Source: an uncultured Lachnospiraceae bacterium
GTDB lineage: Bacteria; Bacillota; Clostridia; Lachnospirales; Lachnospiraceae
Assembly: GCA_900548905.1 (NCBI GenBank)
Contig: URMK01000010.1
Location: 1 to 64,000 of the forward strand
Reading direction: 5' to 3'
Length of the DNA stretch: 64,000 bases
Positions within the stretch are counted from its first letter, which is position 1. The number at the start of each line of letters is the position of its first letter. Positions 24,102-33,440 of the stretch are shown piece by piece. The position numbers were made by a program, and so were the translations under genes. The notes under the pieces are model-generated. The model had not been told where the DNA came from. It saw only the letters and a list, made by a program, of their open reading frames with translations, and searched no databases.

Positions 24102-25667
24102 TCAAATCATCTTAAAATGCCTCAATGCATCTTCTATCGCTTTTTCCTTTTCTAATGGTACATGTGGAACTTTAGATTTCCCATCGCCAACATTATAGTT
24201 AATTCTTTCAATTAAGCCATGTTTTCTTTTAACCTGTGCCACATATAATTGCGATACCTTCATCCCCGTATGTTCAAACACATATTGCTTTATTTCATCA
24301 TAGGTTGCCTTACTCTCTGCCGTTGTTAAATCCATCTCATCAAGCTCAATTTTAACCTCAATAGATTTGGCCGACTTTAGTTTGGACAAAAGGACAACCG
24401 TTTCAACATGTCCAACCCAAGGAAACATATCCACCATCCAACACTCCTCCGCCCGATACCCCAGCTTCTTCAACACTCCCAAATCCCGCCCCAAAGTCAC
24501 CGGATTACAGGAAATATACACGATCTTTCCCGCCCCAAGCAAAGCCGCGCTGCGCAGAAATTCCTCCGTACTCCCATTCCTCGGCGGATCCATCAGCAGC
24601 ACATCCGCCTTTGCCCCTTCCGCTGCCATCTGTGTCAGGAACTGCCCCGCGTCCGCTCTATAAAAACGCACATTCTTTATTCCATTCACCTTGGCATTCA
24701 CAATCGCATCCCTGACCGCATCCGGATTCATCTCCACCGAAATCACATTCTGCGCATGCTTTGACGCAATCATCCCAATCGTCCCAATACCGCAGTAAGC
24801 ATCAATAACCGTTTCCTTCCCGCTCAGCCCTGCAAGCTCCACAGCTTTCGTATAAAGCTTCTCCGTCTGCACCGGATTAATCTGATAAAAGGATGCAGGA
24901 GAAATACGGAATCTGCATCCGCAAAGAACATCTTCAATATATCCCTTCCCATACAAGATCTGCTGTTTATCCCCCAGAATCAGACTGTCAGTACGATTAT
25001 TCACATTCTGTACCACCGTAGTGATTTCCGGATGTGCTTTCAGTAACGCATTGGTAAAATTCCTCTTAGAAGGGAATATCGGCGAAGCCGTCACCATAAC
25101 AACCATAACCTCTCCGGTTGCAAATCCTCTGCGCACCAGCACATAACGGAGCAGTCCGTATCCCGTATCCTCATCATAAACCTTGATTTTAAAGGAGCGC
25201 AGCATCCCCCGGATTGTCCCTATGATTTTATCAGCAAGCTCATCCTCAATCAGACATCTCTCCACAGGTATCACCCGATGTGTCCCTTCCTGATACACTC
25301 CGGATATCGGATTCCCCTTCCGATCCCTGTCAAAAACCGCGGTCACTTTATTTCTATAGTTCCAAGGATTTTCCATGCCGATAATCGGTTTGAAACGTCC
25401 TTTCAAATCCGGACATTTTTCCAGTTCCTGTTTGACAAACTCTTCCTTTTTCTTCAGCTGTTCCTTATAGGTCAGATGCAGATATTTACAGCTGCCGCAT
25501 TTTTTTTCATTGATACACTTTTTTTCATTGGCACGTTTTTTTTCATGTGTATTCTTTTTTTCATGAGTAAAGTTCTTTTCATTATTTTGTCTATTATTAC
25601 AGTTCTTTCCATTATTACAGTTTTGTCCATTTACTGTGCTATTATCACTTACACTCTTCTTTTCCAT
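24102..25667 (-). CDS. rlmCD: 23S rRNA (uracil-5)-methyltransferase, RumA/RlmCD type, with element-derived tail
   Basis: The 521-residue enzyme has a 4Fe-4S cysteine set beginning CGSCKYLH, SAM-binding VIDAYCGIGTIGMIAS, DPPRNGS and the catalytic SCNPVTLGRDL. It methylates uracil in 23S rRNA. The N-terminus carries four or more degenerate six-residue repeats ending EKK. The ordinary end of the protein is HVETVVLLSKL; about 85-90 further residues (DLTTAESKATYDEIKQYV to the end) are encoded by clearly AT-rich DNA. Such tails occur where integrative elements have inserted into this gene and replaced its 3' end. Confidence 0.9.
   Translation of the reverse strand: MEKKSVSDNSTVNGQNCNNGKNCNNRQNNEKNFTHEKKNTHEKKRANEKKCINEKKCGSCKYLHLTYKEQLKKKEEFVKQELEKCPDLKGRFKPIIGMENPWNYRNKVTAVFDRDRKGNPISGVYQEGTHRVIPVERCLIEDELADKIIGTIRGMLRSFKIKVYDEDTGYGLLRYVLVRRGFATGEVMVVMVTASPIFPSKRNFTNALLKAHPEITTVVQNVNNRTDSLILGDKQQILYGKGYIEDVLCGCRFRISPASFYQINPVQTEKLYTKAVELAGLSGKETVIDAYCGIGTIGMIASKHAQNVISVEMNPDAVRDAIVNAKVNGIKNVRFYRADAGQFLTQMAAEGAKADVLLMDPPRNGSTEEFLRSAALLGAGKIVYISCNPVTLGRDLGVLKKLGYRAEECWMVDMFPWVGHVETVVLLSKLKSAKSIEVKIELDEMDLTTAESKATYDEIKQYVFEHTGMKVSQLYVAQVKRKHGLIERINYNVGDGKSKVPHVPLEKEKAIEDALRHFKMI
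24370..24425. other. Probable attachment site of the integrative element in rlmCD
   Basis: The codons for WVGHVETVVLLS lie here. This conserved end of rumA/rlmCD genes is a known insertion point of tyrosine-recombinase ICEs. Sequence to the left (24102-24410) is AT-rich, to the right GC-rich. The matching far end and the integrase are outside the window, so the exact core is unknown. Confidence 0.5.
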
Positions 25668-25671
25668 GATT

Positions 25672-26568
25672 TCATTCCTTATCCTTCAATTGTTTAAATA
25701 TTTCTTTGTATTCCCCGCCGAAAATACTGCCTTTTCTCCATACAAAATAAAAATCATGCTCCACATTAAAGTCCTTCAGAGGGATTTCCCGGAGGCAGCC
25801 CTGTGCAAGTTCCCGGCGGACCGCCGCTTCGTAAAGGAAGGTTATTCCGCGGCCTTCCTGCACCAGATATTTCATGACCTGAATATTATTGATCTCATGC
25901 AGCCTGCGGAAATCTTTTACCGACAGGTTCTTTCCCTCCAGAATGCGCTCCAGGACCTCCCTTGTACCGCTCCCTTTTTCCCGGATGAGAAGCGCTTCGC
26001 CCAGCAGATCCTCTGTCCTGATTTTCCGGCTGTCATTCGCCGCCCGAAGCCTGTAACCGGCTCCGGCTACAGGTATGTACTTTTCAGTTGAGTAAATCTG
26101 ATAATCATAATCCTGGCGTGAAAAATAGCCTTCCACCAGCGCAAAGTCCAGTTTTCCTTCGTCTATCAGGCTTAACAGATCCGCCGTATTAGCGACCGTA
26201 ACATGAACGGACGCTTCCGGAGCTTTAAGCATGTAGCTGCTGAGCATGGACGGAAGGACAAATTCTCCGATAGTCATTGTTGCCCCCATCCGCAAACTGC
26301 GTTCTGTAGCACCCGCCTGAGAGAGCAGCTCTTTTAACGCATATTCGTCATGACGCATGGTGAGGCCCGCGCTTTGCAGCAGGCGGCCTGCTTCCGTAAG
26401 CACCATCTTTTTCCCTTCACTTACAAATAGCCTGGTTCCGTAATATTCCTCCAGGTGTCTGATATGCTGGGATACCGCGGGCTGGGTAATGCACAGTTCT
26501 TCCGCTGCCTTCGTATAATTCAGGTTTCGGCACACGGCCAGAAAGGTTTCCATTCGAAAATCCTGCAT
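25672..26568 (-). CDS. LysR-family transcriptional regulator
   Basis: The 298-residue protein has the LysR winged helix at residues 1-60 (METFLAVCRNLNYTKAAEEL, QPAVSQHIRHLEEYYG) and a two-lobed effector domain. It ends four bases before rlmCD and faces a HAD phosphatase gene 267 bases away. The effector is not deducible. LysR proteins usually repress themselves and activate a neighbour; the divergent HAD gene or the downstream rlmCD are candidates. Confidence 0.9.
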   Translation of the reverse strand: MQDFRMETFLAVCRNLNYTKAAEELCITQPAVSQHIRHLEEYYGTRLFVSEGKKMVLTEAGRLLQSAGLTMRHDEYALKELLSQAGATERSLRMGATMTIGEFVLPSMLSSYMLKAPEASVHVTVANTADLLSLIDEGKLDFALVEGYFSRQDYDYQIYSTEKYIPVAGAGYRLRAANDSRKIRTEDLLGEALLIREKGSGTREVLERILEGKNLSVKDFRRLHEINNIQVMKYLVQEGRGITFLYEAAVRRELAQGCLREIPLKDFNVEHDFYFVWRKGSIFGGEYKEIFKQLKDKE

Positions 26569-26751
26569 GAGTTCTCCTTTTATTATAGCTTCCGCCGGCT
26601 GTCAGAATCCGTCGTTTTTCTTTCTTTTTCTCTTTTTTATAATAACATAGCCTTATATAAAAAGAAATACGGATAACTTTTATTTATTCTAGCTCTTCTG
26701 TTGTTTCGTGCAGCTTCCGGCGTTTTCTATCTTCTTTTTTCCAATATCATC

Positions 26752-26780
26752 TTGACGGATTCTCCCGCACAGACTACAAT
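26752..26780 (+). promoter_or_regulatory. Sigma-A promoter of the HAD gene
   Basis: TTGACG, a 17-base spacer and TACAAT stand 55 bases before the start codon at 26836. This is the best promoter in the LysR-HAD intergenic region. Confidence 0.7.
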
Positions 26781-26835
26781 GGACGATATAATTTTCCGTT
26801 ATTTCCTATAAAGAAGGCTGATGGAGGTATTCTGC

Positions 26836-27651
26836 ATGATAAAATTAATTTGTTCTGATGTGGACGGTACCTTGGTTCCGGACGGAGGCCATGAGCTGAA
26901 TCCGGAGTATTTTATGCAAATCCGCCGGCTGAAAAAGGCAGGTATTTTATTTGCCGCTGTTTCCGGCCGTTCTTATTCCAGTTTGAAAAAGCTGTTTGCT
27001 CCTGTAATTGACGATATTTTGTTCATCTGCGACAATGGTGCCCGTACGATTTATCGCGGGAATCTGCTCTCCTGCTGCACCATACGCCGGGATTTGGCTC
27101 TGGATATAGTGCGTGAAATAGAAGAACTGCCGGGCTGTACTACTTACATTTCTGCCATGAAAGATGGTTATGTAAAAGAAGGGGCTGATGAGCTTTATCA
27201 ATGGCTGACAGAGGGGTATGAGCTGGATATCATTAAGCTGAAGCGGATGCCTGAGGATCTGCCCGCCAACGACGGTATACTCAGCGTGGAAATGTATCAT
27301 CCCACGGATGCAGAGGGCATCGCCCATCAGGGATTGTATCAGAAATGGCATGGACATCGGGAACTGCAGCTGGTGTGTGCCGGAAAGCAGTGGATGAATT
27401 TTACCCCCATCAACGCGGATAAAGGGATTGCGCTTTCCGAATTTCAGAACCGGTACGGGATAACTCCCGGGGAAACCATGGCCTTTGGAGATAACTTAAA
27501 TGACGCCAGTATGTTGCTGCGTGCGGATCTAAGTTATGCTATCGGCAATGCCCGAAAAGAAATCAAAAGCATGACACGATTCGTAGCGGATACGAACCTT
27601 AACGATGGCGTGCTGCAGATACTGCGCAGGGTAAAAGCAAACTCTCTTTAG
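26836..27651 (+). CDS. Cof-type HAD-superfamily phosphatase
   Basis: The 271-residue protein has the HAD motifs: DVDGTLVP (nucleophile Asp, residues 8-15), SGRSYSSL (motif II), a Lys in NADKGIALSEF (motif III) and FGDNLNDASML (motif IV). The large C2B cap between motifs II and III places it in the Cof/YidA group that removes phosphate from sugar phosphates or cofactors. The start at 26836 has GGAGG eight bases upstream, which excludes the ATG at 26821. Confidence 0.9.
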   Translation: MIKLICSDVDGTLVPDGGHELNPEYFMQIRRLKKAGILFAAVSGRSYSSLKKLFAPVIDDILFICDNGARTIYRGNLLSCCTIRRDLALDIVREIEELPGCTTYISAMKDGYVKEGADELYQWLTEGYELDIIKLKRMPEDLPANDGILSVEMYHPTDAEGIAHQGLYQKWHGHRELQLVCAGKQWMNFTPINADKGIALSEFQNRYGITPGETMAFGDNLNDASMLLRADLSYAIGNARKEIKSMTRFVADTNLNDGVLQILRRVKANSL

Positions 27652-27883
27652 TACTCCATCCAGTCAGCAGCATTTCTGGCTGGATGAAGTATTAGAGACA
27701 GGAAGATAAACTTTTTATATCGTATATAAGGGCTACTGGTAAAACAGAGTCTTTTACCAGCATGAACAAAAGTTCCTGTTATCCGGCTTTCTCTGACGCA
27801 TCAAACCAAATAGCGTTTATTTTTATTCAGATATAAAATTCCCTCTTTTCAAATAGTAAACCTTATGTTATACTTTAACACAT
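27652..27883. other. Intergenic region with hairpin before tRNA-Gly
   Basis: A perfect 9-base stem CTGGTAAAA/TTTTACCAG (27736-27744, 27752-27760) and an imperfect stem just after the HAD stop codon (CATCCAG/CTGGATG) are seen. A -10-like TATACT at 27869-27874 probably belongs to the tRNA promoter. Confidence 0.4.
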
Positions 27884-27954
27884 GCAGATATAGTTCATCG
27901 GTAGAACGCTAGCTTCCCAAGCTGGAGAGACGGGTTCGATTCCCGCTATCTGCT
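27884..27954 (+). tRNA. tRNA-Gly (CCC)
   Basis: The 71-base cloverleaf has acceptor GCAGATA/TATCTGC, D stem, anticodon loop TTCCCAA with anticodon CCC, T loop GGTTCGATTCC and discriminator T. The terminal CCA is not encoded. Confidence 0.95.
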
Positions 27955-27957
27955 TTT

Positions 27958-27999
27958 TAGTCTGAAGTTTCAGTTTTAAGAACTTCAGACTATTTTTTT
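27958..27999 (+). terminator. Terminator of tRNA-Gly
   Basis: TAGTCTGAAGTT (27958-27969) pairs with AACTTCAGACTA (27981-27992), followed by seven T residues. Confidence 0.9.
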
Positions 28000-28206
28000 G
28001 TTCCAGCCCCTATAATCATGACATTTCGGTTGTCCTTCATCTTCCCCACTTAATCTTCTACATATATTCTATTTTCTCTTACGAGTATTTTCATAAACTC
28101 AGACCTTTTATTCCCTATGAGTATACCAAACCATCCCAAAATCTTAAGAAAATATTTCCTATGATTAATGAATCCCATCGTATATAATATAATTGAGGTG
28201 AAGTCA

Positions 28207-28311
28207 ATGGCAGATATTTTGGACTTTTTATTTGCAATCGTTGAGTTATGTTATGATCTCCGGGAAAGCTATGTAAAATATGTAAAAAGGAAAAAACGGA
28301 AAAAGGAATAA
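28207..28311 (+). CDS. 34-residue basic small protein
   Basis: The frame MADILDFLFAIVELCYDL continues to a Lys/Arg tail (YVKRKKRKKE). It has GAGGTGAA five bases upstream and a TATAAT-like box at about 28191. An acidic-hydrophobic helix followed by a basic end suggests a membrane-associated peptide. No homologue is recognised. It is supported only by the ribosome site and promoter-like sequence. Confidence 0.45.
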   Translation: MADILDFLFAIVELCYDLRESYVKYVKRKKRKKE

Positions 28312-28359
28312 TTCCTTCACACTTAAACCGCACCATCCGGAAATATCCTTATCCACAAA

Positions 28360-28902
28360 TCATTCCTCTGAAGGCGTCCATTCAACAGCACGCCTCCGGT
28401 ATCGTGCACAGAAAAATCTTTTACCCAGGATAAAACTCCTGAAACAGCTCTTATAATCCGGAATATCTTCCCTTTTCGGCCCCCTGAACTCGAAGGTTGT
28501 CCTATTACATTTCTCATATCCCACTCCGTCTATTTCATAGTCCTTACGGAATTTACAGTTATCCCCTCTGCAATGCTTGCAGTTCCCATCATCTCCTGTA
28601 AAAACAGTTTTTATATACGAAGGCAAGCCGCTGATATAGGCCGCATGCTTCGATACCTTGTTAAAAAACAGCCGCAGCACGATACCATCCTCTTTCATAT
28701 AAATACGGGCTGTCACATTTTTGGATTTGACGTTCGTCTTCCTGAAGATAAGCATATACCTTCCCCAACAGAAGCCGCTGCCGATTTCGCCGCCGTATGT
28801 ATAACCCAGTTCTTCCAGTTTTTTTGTAAAATCTATGATAAAAAGCTTGTCTTTCTCTTTCAGAAAATCAAATTGTTTTTCCACCATCTGAACTTCTATC
28901 AT
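28360..28902 (-). CDS. Hypothetical protein with Cys-rich C-terminal part
   Basis: The 180-residue protein has a mixed alpha/beta N-terminal part (LEELGYTYGGEIGSGFCWGR) and a cysteine cluster (GNCKHCRGDNCKFRK, then YEKCN) that may bind metal. It overlaps the last base pairs of the decayed MerR/GyrI gene, so the two were once translated together. GyrI-type effector domains and similar small proteins often pair, and this one may sense a ligand. No family name can be given with confidence. Confidence 0.65.
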   Translation of the reverse strand: MIEVQMVEKQFDFLKEKDKLFIIDFTKKLEELGYTYGGEIGSGFCWGRYMLIFRKTNVKSKNVTARIYMKEDGIVLRLFFNKVSKHAAYISGLPSYIKTVFTGDDGNCKHCRGDNCKFRKDYEIDGVGYEKCNRTTFEFRGPKREDIPDYKSCFRSFILGKRFFCARYRRRAVEWTPSEE

Positions 28903-29571
28903 TCAAATTTCTCCTTCTGAGTAACCGCCATTAACCGATCAAGCTGCAGGTTTTCCAAATCCTCCGGAACAGTTACCCAGGCCTCATAGTCATGAAAGCC
29001 TGTTTCGTCTGCCGGATTCGGATGGTTAAAGCCGAAACGTCTTAAATCCGGTTTCTTTATATGCAGCCTGCTTTCCCTGACAAAACGGTCAAGCAGGAAA
29101 TTGGCATGCATTTCCGGTTCCACACCGATATGACGGGCGGCGGCCACTACCGCAGGAGGGAGCCAGCTAATCCGCACATCATTGATCCGGGAAAGGTTTT
29201 CGTCCGCTTTCTGCAGATTTCCCAAAGTCTGTTCCCGCTTAATGGTGTTTTCCACAAGTCCCAGCACTTCTATATCCGCAAGCAGAATATCGTCTGACGG
29301 CATTATGCTTTCCAGCGAAATCGCCGTTGTTTTGCCCAATTCCTCCAGTAATCGCCTGAGTATATCCCTGACAGTGGAAAGAGCGGTAATTTCTTCATCC
29401 GGCTCCCTGATATTCTGCCGAAAAACTCAATAGCGGCTAGGGCATCTGTATTTTCCAGTATTAACTTTTTCTGCCGCACCGGTATCCGTAGTTTCTGCAA
29501 AAGCAGGATCTTCAGCATCCGGGCAGAGATTCCCAGGTTTTGGAGACATGGCTTACGGTCATTTTCTCCAT
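28899..29571 (-). pseudogene. Decayed MerR/GyrI-type transcriptional regulator
   Basis: The start (ATG at 29571 behind AGGAGG) reads MEKMTVSHVSKT and then needs a one-base frame change to give the expected LGISARML. About 20 residues of the MerR wing are then missing before ILLLQKLRIPVRQ. A second frame change in a T-run near 29430 leads into the intact C-terminal block (28899-29339) with the GyrI-like effector domain. Three independent lesions make a working regulator unlikely, though the C-terminal block is still open. Confidence 0.85.
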
Positions 29572-29840
29572 ATTGTACCTCCTTGTATAATCACTACTAT
29601 AAACTACGACACGGTGTCAAAGTCAATTGAAAAGAATTTCTGATAATTATATGACATACTGTTGTCAAGTTTAATATGTTACACTGTTTTCTGTCAAAGG
29701 GAATATCCTAATCCGGAATGTCTTTATCTATTATACATAGGTTCCGTCCGTGTCAAACAGATATACCATCTGAAAAACAGATACTGTTTTGCCGGCAAGT
29801 ATTCTCGCCGAAAAAACAGCCAGTGAAAGGAAAAAACGGG

Positions 29841-30596
29841 ATGACTCATGAAGAAAAAATGAATTTGCTTATAGACGGCAAATATCCGCTATCCGCCAAA
29901 TATGATCCGGAATGGATATTCGAAAATAAAATGGGCTGCCAATGTCTGTGGCTGGCGGAGTCTTTGTCACAGATAATGATATTAAAGCCGGGTATGCGGG
30001 TGCTTGACATGGGCTGCGGAAATGCTCTCACATCCATTTTTCTTGCCAAAGAATTCGGGGTTACCGTATTTGCAAACGATTTATGGGTCAGTCCATCCGA
30101 GAACTGGGACCGTATTTGCAGTGCAGGCATGGAAAATCTGGTGATTCCCCTTCATGGGGAGGCTCATGCTTTGCCGTATGCCGATAATTTCTTTGATGCA
30201 GTTGTCTGTATTAATTCGTTTCAGTTTTATGGGACAGCCGATAACTATTTAAGTGATTACATGGCCCGTTTACTTCGTCCGGACGGGCAGTTTGGTCTTG
30301 TGACCTGGGGCCCCGACAAAGAATTTTCGGGGCAAGTCCCTCCTGAACTTGCAGAAAAATGGTGGCCTGATTTCTACTACTTTCATTCATTGGAATGGTG
30401 GAAATGGCATTTTGTAAAAACAAAGCTTTTTTCCATTGAAGCTGGTGATGATTTGCAGGGAGACGGTGTGCGTGTTACACGACAATGGGCTAAGATTATG
30501 GAAAAAGACGATAACACCCATAACAATGAGATTATGCGCTGGAACAGAATGGTAGCAAAGCGCAATCATTCCCGGGCTGACGATTACAGGATTTAA
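29841..30596 (+). CDS. Class I SAM-dependent methyltransferase
   Basis: The 251-residue protein has motif I VLDMGCGNALTS with an acidic strand end (FANDLW), a post-motif VVCINSFQFYG and a lid of Trp-rich residues. It fits the UbiE/cyclopropane-type small-molecule methyltransferases; the substrate is unknown. The start at 29841 follows AAAGGA by nine bases; upstream in-frame starts lie in AT-rich, unlikely coding sequence. Confidence 0.82.
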   Translation: MTHEEKMNLLIDGKYPLSAKYDPEWIFENKMGCQCLWLAESLSQIMILKPGMRVLDMGCGNALTSIFLAKEFGVTVFANDLWVSPSENWDRICSAGMENLVIPLHGEAHALPYADNFFDAVVCINSFQFYGTADNYLSDYMARLLRPDGQFGLVTWGPDKEFSGQVPPELAEKWWPDFYYFHSLEWWKWHFVKTKLFSIEAGDDLQGDGVRVTRQWAKIMEKDDNTHNNEIMRWNRMVAKRNHSRADDYRI

Positions 30597-30685
30597 AGAT
30601 TATACCAGCCGTATCACGGTTCTTTCTTAGTCTTTATGAAAAGGTCCTGCATATAATAAAAACAACTACTATTTCAGGAAAAAAT

Positions 30686-31324
30686 ATGCAGACCTATTGT
30701 AAAATGACCCTGGAACACACCATGTACTATGAAGATATTGCGGTTCTCACTTACACTATTAACTATCCATGCTTTACCTCATCCTGCTGTCCGGTTCAGA
30801 ATATTAACAATTTTTATTACAAGGAAGCAAAAGACAGGGAGGATTACTGCCGCACCATTTTATACCGACAGGCTCTGGAAGATGCCAAAGCCACGCAGGA
30901 GCGGCCTTTTAACAGCTATGAATTCGTTTCCGCATTCACCATAACCTACAATACAAAATGCATGGTAAGCTTATACATGGATTCTTATACCTACACCGGC
31001 GGAGCCCATGGGAATACCATACGAACCTCTAATACCTGGAATTTAAGGAACGGCACATTTATACAGCTTGGTGACGTATATCCTCTTACCCCGGATTCCT
31101 TGTGCAGGCTGCGGCAAAGCATCGAACAGCAAATAGCAGAAAGGCTGCAGGAAAATCCCGGAACTTATTTTGATGAGTTTCCATTTTTAACAAACGAAAA
31201 TTTATGTCTGGATAATTTCTATCTCGAACCATGTAACGGCATCCTTTATTATCAGCAATACGAAATCGCTCCGTATTCCACCGGAATACCCACATTCTGC
31301 TTCCCGGTATGGAATATCTTTTAA
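30686..31324 (+). CDS. DUF3298/RsiV-like domain protein
   Basis: The 212-residue protein has the DUF4163/DUF3298 layout: YYKEAKDREDYC, FVSAFTITYNTKCMVSLYMD and the signature SYTYTGGAHGNTI, then IQLGDVYPL. In RsiV this domain is extracellular and binds lysozyme. Here no signal peptide or membrane segment is visible, so the protein is probably cytoplasmic or shortened. Role unknown. Confidence 0.8.
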   Translation: MQTYCKMTLEHTMYYEDIAVLTYTINYPCFTSSCCPVQNINNFYYKEAKDREDYCRTILYRQALEDAKATQERPFNSYEFVSAFTITYNTKCMVSLYMDSYTYTGGAHGNTIRTSNTWNLRNGTFIQLGDVYPLTPDSLCRLRQSIEQQIAERLQENPGTYFDEFPFLTNENLCLDNFYLEPCNGILYYQQYEIAPYSTGIPTFCFPVWNIF

Positions 31325-31382
31325 ATGCCTTCCGAATGACGGTACCTGTATTATATTTCCTTTCCTCCCCCTAATCCATGTT

Positions 31383-31403
31383 GGCGGCGAAAGCCGCCTT
31401 TCT
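31383..31403 (+). terminator. Terminator of the DUF3298 gene
   Basis: GGCGGC-GAAA-GCCGCC (31383-31398) is a perfect tetraloop hairpin followed by TTTCT. It lies between convergent genes. Confidence 0.7.
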
Positions 31404-33440
31404 CTATAGAAGGGGTGACCTTTCCCCCGCATACATGAGTGTCAGCCTGTGCATGGCCCTGGTACAGGCTATATAAAGAAGTCCTCTGTCCTTCTCCGTC
31501 CGGTAGGTTTCCCGATCCACATCGGGAAGGATTACCTCGTCAAATTCCAGTCCTTTTGCCATCTGAATAGAAGTCACGGACACACCTCCGGTAAACGAGG
31601 TGCTGTCCGGTGCAATCCGGTGCAGTTTACAGACATCTGCAAGAAGTGCCTCCATAGTTTCCGCATCCTCATTGGTTTTCATAATAATTCCCAATGAACG
31701 ATTGGGGCCGGCTTCAAACCGGCGTACAGCCTCCGTAAGCAATTTCTTTTCCTCCTCTTTATCCGTACAAAAAACCACTCCCGGCTCTTCTCCATGCCTT
31801 TCCACAGGCTTCAGAAAGTCATTCGGGCAGATGCGTTTGGCAAACCGGATGATTTCCCAGGTGGAACGGTAGCTTTTATTCAGCATTACAAACTCCGCGT
31901 CTTTATAAATCGTCCGGATATCCTTCAGCGTATGAAGATGGTTGGGATTGATGAATTGCCCAAAATCCCCCAGAATGGTTTTGGGGCAGCGGAACATCCC
32001 GTTCAGCACCGCAAACTGTACCGGTGTATAGTCCTGCATTTCATCGATAACCAGATGCCTGGTAATCCCGTTCTCCCGAAAGCCCTCCAAAGCGCCGTAG
32101 AGGTACAGGAACGGATAGACATCCTCCCATTCCAGGGTTTTAGGCGCCGGCATGACAAAGAGATTGGGAATCCCCATTTTACGGTAAAAATCCTTATAAA
32201 GGGTCAGAGGATCCTTTATGGCAAGCATGGCTTCCAGACCTTTTTGAATCTGCCTTACACGGGGAATTGTTTCCTCTCTTATGTTCTCTGTCAGGAATTT
32301 TTCCCGGATATCTTCCGCAGCCAGCTCCAGTCGGCGTCTGACTGGCTGCCCTTTATAAGCATGGAACCGGAGGTGTATCCATTCTTTTGATGCGAGTAAG
32401 GAGCCGCATCGGTAATCTTCAGGGGAAAAAACCGCGAAAGGCAGCTGTTTTTTATACTCTTCCAACAGCCGGAGGTATTTCATGGTGGATTTGAAGCGGA
32501 TCCGCTCCGCCAGGTCTGGTCCCGTTTCCTTAAGGGGATCCCTTTCCGGCAGAAAAACGATAACCTTTTCCAGCTGTTCCCGGGCAATTTCCGGCAGACT
32601 TGTTCCGGATACCGGTTCTTCGCCAAGTTCCGGAATGACGTTGGATATGTAATCTCCAAAGACTTTGTTAGGAGAAAGAATGGTTACGTTCCGGGAGCCT
32701 AGTCGGTTCTGGAACCGGTAGAGAAGGTAGGCAATCCGATGCAGTGCGATAGATGTTTTTCCGGATCCTGCCACCCCCTGGATAATGAGTGTTTCCGCTT
32801 TTTCGTTACGGATTATCCGGTTCTGTTCTTTCTGGATAGTAGAAAGGATGGATTTCATTTTTTCGTCCGAAGCGTGGCTCAGTTCCTTTAACAGTACCTC
32901 ATCCCGGACATTGCCGGAGCTTTCCAACGCGTACTCCATAACCCCCGCCGTTATTTTGAACTGTCTTTTCCGGGTAAGTTCGCCGGATATAAGGCCGGCC
33001 GGCGCTTCAAAGGCTGCCGGACCGTTTTCGTAATCATAGAACAGGCCGGCGACAGGAGCCCTCCAGTCAAAAATCAACGGCTTCATTTCATGCCGGAATG
33101 CATAGCGTCCGATATAAAAGATTTCTTCCCTGCTGCTGCCTTCTTCCCGGAAATCAACCCGGGCAAAGTATGGGGATTCCTTCAGGCGGGCCAGCCTTTC
33201 CTTTCCCTCTGCGGCGAAAGCGCCGTTTCTGTCTGTCTGTTTCAGAAGCAGTTCATTTTGGAACATTTCATGCGGATCGATTTCTCCCCGGTTATCCGCC
33301 ATATACCGTTTTGCCTCCCTATACTCCTGTTCCAGCCGTCCGACGGACTCCTCCGATTTCTGCAGCGCTTCCTCCAGAATGGCATTGACGCGTTCCAGAT
33401 GGCTGATTTCATCCGGGAAGGGGATGTTATTGGCTTCCAT
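31404..33440 (-). CDS. helD: HelD-like UvrD-family ATPase
   Basis: The 678-residue protein has a coiled-coil N-terminal arm (residues 1-60), Walker A VAGSGKTSIALHR near residue 222, motif II LVIDEMQDYTPVQ and a motif VI-like LLYIACTRAMHRLTLMYAG. Firmicutes HelD frees stalled RNA polymerase. The start at 33440 has GAGAGGAGG upstream and overlaps the AraC-GNAT gene by 14 bases, so the two genes are cotranscribed. Confidence 0.88.
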   Translation of the reverse strand: MEANNIPFPDEISHLERVNAILEEALQKSEESVGRLEQEYREAKRYMADNRGEIDPHEMFQNELLLKQTDRNGAFAAEGKERLARLKESPYFARVDFREEGSSREEIFYIGRYAFRHEMKPLIFDWRAPVAGLFYDYENGPAAFEAPAGLISGELTRKRQFKITAGVMEYALESSGNVRDEVLLKELSHASDEKMKSILSTIQKEQNRIIRNEKAETLIIQGVAGSGKTSIALHRIAYLLYRFQNRLGSRNVTILSPNKVFGDYISNVIPELGEEPVSGTSLPEIAREQLEKVIVFLPERDPLKETGPDLAERIRFKSTMKYLRLLEEYKKQLPFAVFSPEDYRCGSLLASKEWIHLRFHAYKGQPVRRRLELAAEDIREKFLTENIREETIPRVRQIQKGLEAMLAIKDPLTLYKDFYRKMGIPNLFVMPAPKTLEWEDVYPFLYLYGALEGFRENGITRHLVIDEMQDYTPVQFAVLNGMFRCPKTILGDFGQFINPNHLHTLKDIRTIYKDAEFVMLNKSYRSTWEIIRFAKRICPNDFLKPVERHGEEPGVVFCTDKEEEKKLLTEAVRRFEAGPNRSLGIIMKTNEDAETMEALLADVCKLHRIAPDSTSFTGGVSVTSIQMAKGLEFDEVILPDVDRETYRTEKDRGLLYIACTRAMHRLTLMYAGERSPLL

